DNA from: Euryarchaeota archaeon UBA19
Lineage (GTDB): Archaea > Thermoplasmatota > Poseidoniia > Poseidoniales > Thalassarchaeaceae
Direction: 5' to 3'
DNA: 33,130 bases
Assembly: GCA_002502175.1 (NCBI GenBank)
Contig: DAPQ01000074.1
Coordinates: 1 to 33,130, forward strand
Shown in pieces: positions 30,820 to 33,130 of the stretch. The translations under genes were made by a program, and so were the position numbers. Each line of letters starts with the position of its first letter. Position 1 is the stretch's first letter. The notes beneath the pieces are model-generated. The model was given only the letters and a program-made list of their open reading frames with translations. It did no database searches and was not told where the DNA came from.

Positions 30820-31756
30820 GAAAAATGACTTGCTAGCTATCGATGATTTGATTGATGATTTGGATGACATAATTAATTGGGCAATCAAATACAAAAATGA
30901 CGAATCCATTCACCAGGATTTCAAACCCCTAGAAGGTATGTCAATAGGGTCCATTTATGAAAAGCCATCAACAAGAACTAGAGTTTCGTTTGAAGTTGGA
31001 GTAAGTCGCCTTGGAGGACAGCCCTTGACCCTCCTTGCCAATGATATTCAATTAGGAAAATCAGAGTCAATTGGAGATACTGCGGCCGTTTTATCTCGCT
31101 TTTTGGATGGTATAACCTACCGATGTTTTGGCCATGCAGATGTAGAGGAATTGGCTAGAACAGCTACTGTTCCAGTAATCAATGCGCTATCTGATTTACA
31201 CCACCCTTGTCAATCTGCAGCTGATTTAATGGCGATACGCGAGCATGCTAATTCAGAAGGTCATATCGCTTGGGTTGGTGATGGAAATAATGTATTCCAC
31301 GACCTAGCACTTGCAGGACTAGCACTCGGTTATGATGTCAAATATGCAACTCCAGTTGGTATGGAGCCTGACTCAAATGTACTTTCTCGATGTCAAGACA
31401 TTGCTTCCAAGACTGGGGCGAAAATATTTGGCACTAATGACCCAATCGAGGCCGTGAAAAATGCCGCAGTAATCTACACTGACATTTTCGTTTCTATGGG
31501 TGAAGAACATATGACTGACAAGTTTTCTGCCTTTGAAGGATTTCAAGTAAATGAGGAATTAGTAGCACACGCTCATCATGATTATGTATTCATGCATTGC
31601 TTGCCAGCTCATAGAGGAGAAGAAGTTACGGATGCTGTTATTGACTCTCGAAATAGCATAGTTTTGGACCAAGCGGAGAATAGGATGTGGGCCCAAATGT
31701 CAATTCTTACTTATCTGTGCAATAATGATGCTTGGCATGCTTACAATGAGATGTAA
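30806..31756 (+). CDS. argF: Ornithine carbamoyltransferase
   Basis: A 316-residue enzyme making citrulline from ornithine and carbamoyl phosphate in arginine synthesis. The carbamoyl-phosphate site is STRTR (55-59), followed by HHPCQSAADL. The ornithine-side motifs are DIFVSMGEE and HCLPAHRGEEV, which separate it from aspartate carbamoyltransferase. ATG 30806 (MSNNEKND) is preferred. An in-frame ATG at 30782 would overlap the GTPase gene further. Confidence 0.95.
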   Translation: MSNNEKNDLLAIDDLIDDLDDIINWAIKYKNDESIHQDFKPLEGMSIGSIYEKPSTRTRVSFEVGVSRLGGQPLTLLANDIQLGKSESIGDTAAVLSRFLDGITYRCFGHADVEELARTATVPVINALSDLHHPCQSAADLMAIREHANSEGHIAWVGDGNNVFHDLALAGLALGYDVKYATPVGMEPDSNVLSRCQDIASKTGAKIFGTNDPIEAVKNAAVIYTDIFVSMGEEHMTDKFSAFEGFQVNEELVAHAHHDYVFMHCLPAHRGEEVTDAVIDSRNSIVLDQAENRMWAQMSILTYLCNNDAWHAYNEM

Positions 31757-31763
31757 TTACATC
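31750..31763. other. Perfect palindrome centred on two convergent stop codons
   Basis: GATGTAATTACATC is a perfect 14-base palindrome. Its centre is exactly the junction of argF's TAA and the UbiA gene's TAA on the other strand, which abut with no intervening base. Either transcript can form a 5-bp stem with an AATT loop. Confidence 0.55.
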
Positions 31764-32641
31764 AAAGCTGCTAAAATTAGACCAATCATTGTCAAAGTCA
31801 TTGAGGTTTTAATCAATCTAGATGCGGCAGTGTCTTCTGCCAAATAGATATGTTTCTTTACACTCATCAGTGTAAATAACCCAGGTGCTATGAAAATCAT
31901 GTGAATTAAATCAAATATTCCTAAGGCAAAGGGAGCGAGTAAAGCTACTAGAGTGATTAGTAAAATCACCCAAGATGCTAATCTAGCATTTTCAGCACCT
32001 GCCCTCATTGCGTAGGTATTTCGTCCTTCATCCCCTTCCATATCTTCAACATCTTTGATAATCTCACGAGATAAATTGTATAGCGTTCCGATGAAAAACA
32101 AGGATACAGCCCGTTCATTAAGTGGGTCAAACAACCCCGCTGCGCCGAATAAAACTACTAAACCGACAGAGATTGAAATGGCTAGATTTCCAGGCAAACC
32201 TCTATTTTTCAACCCTAATAAAATTCGGTCATCTTCATAATTTACTAGGAGAGTTAACGCGATAAGCCAAATGAAAATGGTAGGATACCAGTCTTCGAAA
32301 TTGTCCGTCATCTCATTTGCAATTTGCCCAGCTAGGAATAGTGAAAAGAAGGAGATAACGCAAGTCAGTATAATTGCTGTAAAGGCTGAAGATTTACTTA
32401 TTCGGCCAGATGGTAAGGGTCTATCTGGTCGATTTATTTTATCTATTTCGAGATCAAGATAATCGTTTAGGGCATTCCATGATGCCATGAAAGAATATAC
32501 CGAAAGTGCCAAGAGTGTAGTAATTTTGAGATTATCACCCGTCGGGATACCCTCTAGAGTGAGAATTGCTCCAAGGAATACTCCTACAAATCCAGTAACA
32601 CAATTTACCGCGCGGAATAAATCTAGCCAGTCTCGAACCAT
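31757..32641 (-). CDS. ubiA: UbiA-family prenyltransferase, likely digeranylgeranylglyceryl phosphate synthase
   Basis: A 294-residue membrane enzyme with about eight to nine helices. The two Asp-rich prenyl-diphosphate sites are NDYLDLEID (59-67) and DVEDMEGDEGRNT (197-209). The pattern, length and archaeal setting favour the enzyme that adds the second geranylgeranyl chain to the archaeal lipid backbone, though other UbiA substrates such as quinone precursors remain possible. ATG 32641 is chosen over GTG 32647. Confidence 0.85.
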   Translation of the reverse strand: MVRDWLDLFRAVNCVTGFVGVFLGAILTLEGIPTGDNLKITTLLALSVYSFMASWNALNDYLDLEIDKINRPDRPLPSGRISKSSAFTAIILTCVISFFSLFLAGQIANEMTDNFEDWYPTIFIWLIALTLLVNYEDDRILLGLKNRGLPGNLAISISVGLVVLFGAAGLFDPLNERAVSLFFIGTLYNLSREIIKDVEDMEGDEGRNTYAMRAGAENARLASWVILLITLVALLAPFALGIFDLIHMIFIAPGLFTLMSVKKHIYLAEDTAASRLIKTSMTLTMIGLILAALM

Positions 32642-32655
32642 TCCCACGCTTTACG

Positions 32656-32674
32656 GAAGACTATGTCAGTCTTC
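32656..32674 (-). other. Hairpin between the winged-helix gene and UbiA
   Basis: GAAGACT, a 5-base loop and AGTCTTC form a perfect 7-bp stem 13 bases after the winged-helix stop and 14 bases before the UbiA ATG. It could end one transcript or lie in the UbiA leader. Confidence 0.45.
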
Positions 32675-32687
32675 ATTCCTTGCACGC

Positions 32688-32942
32688 TTAAACTGCTGGA
32701 ATCAGTGGTTCGGTTGACAATGACCAGACGCAGACTGTGTAAACACTGCCTCTGAATTGACCTCTTTGATGACCAACCTTAGCAAAGCGAGGATCTTTAG
32801 CTAGAATATTCCCCACTTGATTCATGGTAGCACCCCATCTAAATCTCTCATTTAGATGGTCAAATACCTCTACCGTATTTGCTGTTCCTTTTTCTTCAAG
32901 TAGGACCAATACGGCTTCTCGCAATCTTCGAGTACGGGACAT
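32688..32942 (-). CDS. Small winged-helix protein
   Basis: An 84-residue protein with a winged-helix pattern: helix RLREAVLVLLEEKG, then TANTVEVFDHLNERF as helix 2, MNQVGNILAKDPRF as the recognition helix and a beta wing GQFRGSVYTVCVW. Probably DNA-binding, target unknown. Its ATG shares one base with the stop of the upstream gene (TGATG), so it is translationally coupled to that gene. Confidence 0.7.
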   Translation of the reverse strand: MSRTRRLREAVLVLLEEKGTANTVEVFDHLNERFRWGATMNQVGNILAKDPRFAKVGHQRGQFRGSVYTVCVWSLSTEPLIPAV

Positions 32943-33130
32943 CAGATAGCCTCCACTGTGACTTTTCTCGAAGCAAGAACGCGGGAATGCAATCCACTCC
33001 AGCTAGATGGGCTGACATTAACCTCTATCGCACGTTTTGGCATAGGTTGCCATAGACCGTCTGTAGCATTTCCATTGGATGAGTTTACCAACACCTCAGA
33101 ATTACGCCTGGTGGAGTTACCAGTTGTCTT
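32942..33130 (-). CDS. 3' end of an upstream gene running off the right edge
   Basis: The minus strand is open without a stop from the right edge to a TGA at 32944-32942, 62 codons, ending SRKVTVEAI. The TGATG overlap with the winged-helix gene is typical of an operon. The visible part (VLVNSSNGNATDGLW, then KRAIEVNVSPSSWSGLHS) shows no motif I recognise, so no product is given. Confidence 0.55.
   Translation of the reverse strand, partial: KTTGNSTRRNSEVLVNSSNGNATDGLWQPMPKRAIEVNVSPSSWSGLHSRVLASRKVTVEAI

Noticed and set aside
1..33130. Search for CRISPR arrays, insertion sequences, phage genes, defence systems
   Set aside because: No regularly spaced repeats, transposase or nuclease motifs, or long terminal repeats were seen. 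The gene set is core.

Overview
The window looks like a chromosomal piece of a planktonic euryarchaeon, most likely Marine Group II (Candidatus Poseidoniales) or a close Thermoplasmatota relative. That placement is inference. It rests on clearly archaeal genes (RNA polymerase subunit L, aEF-1beta, archaeal TruD, Cbf5 and CMP kinase, an EMC3/DUF106 insertase, DUF2240, a GPN-loop GTPase, a DGGGP-synthase-like UbiA), on archaeal TATA-like box A elements placed to give leaderless or short-leader transcripts, and on bacterial-looking acquisitions (acyl-CoA dehydrogenase, RibA, TusA, a DEAD-box helicase with a DbpA-type tail). I see no insertion sequence, phage gene, CRISPR array or rRNA. This is core genome with dense, short operons on both strands.

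Layout. 1-4130: a possible gene start at the left edge, tRNA-Gln, then on the minus strand rpiA, tRNA-Lys, asnS and an isovaleryl-CoA-dehydrogenase-like enzyme, followed by the RNase P RNA gene on the plus strand. 4137-9311: a large RND/MMPL exporter with a small upstream gene on the minus strand, divergent from a membrane-anchored thioredoxin-fold protein and a VKOR that together form a disulfide-making pair. 9403-11626: a sugar-nucleotide epimerase, RlmE and an OB-fold protein. 11627-14396: a cupin, then a zinc-ribbon protein and aEF-1beta facing truD and rpoL. 14506-19411: a second MMPL exporter, a DUF2240 protein, a HEAT-repeat protein and an overlapping small basic protein. 19421-21888: a DEAD-box helicase, TusA, RibA, tRNA-His. 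21996-27015: a secreted, C-terminally anchored surface protein, a structured intergenic stretch, and the translation/secretion operon EMC3-cmk-cbf5 on the minus strand. 27082-33130: a 921-residue polyproline/acidic/zinc-ribbon protein divergent from a GPN GTPase and argF, then UbiA, a winged-helix protein and the 3' end of another gene running off the right edge.

How it fits together. The envelope genes may be linked. The large exporter carries five closely spaced cysteine pairs in its outside loops and sits head-to-head with the thioredoxin-fold/VKOR pair, while the surface protein also carries spaced cysteines. RNA and translation genes (RNase P RNA, three tRNAs with encoded CCA, TruD, Cbf5, RlmE, AsnRS, aEF-1beta, RpoL, DEAD-box helicase) dominate the rest.

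The most unusual signals are (a) short-loop perfect hairpins at or just after many stop codons, (b) the 921-residue polyproline protein, (c) a near-identical ribosome-binding/TTG-start leader used twice, at cmk and cbf5, and (d) the exporter/disulfide pairing.
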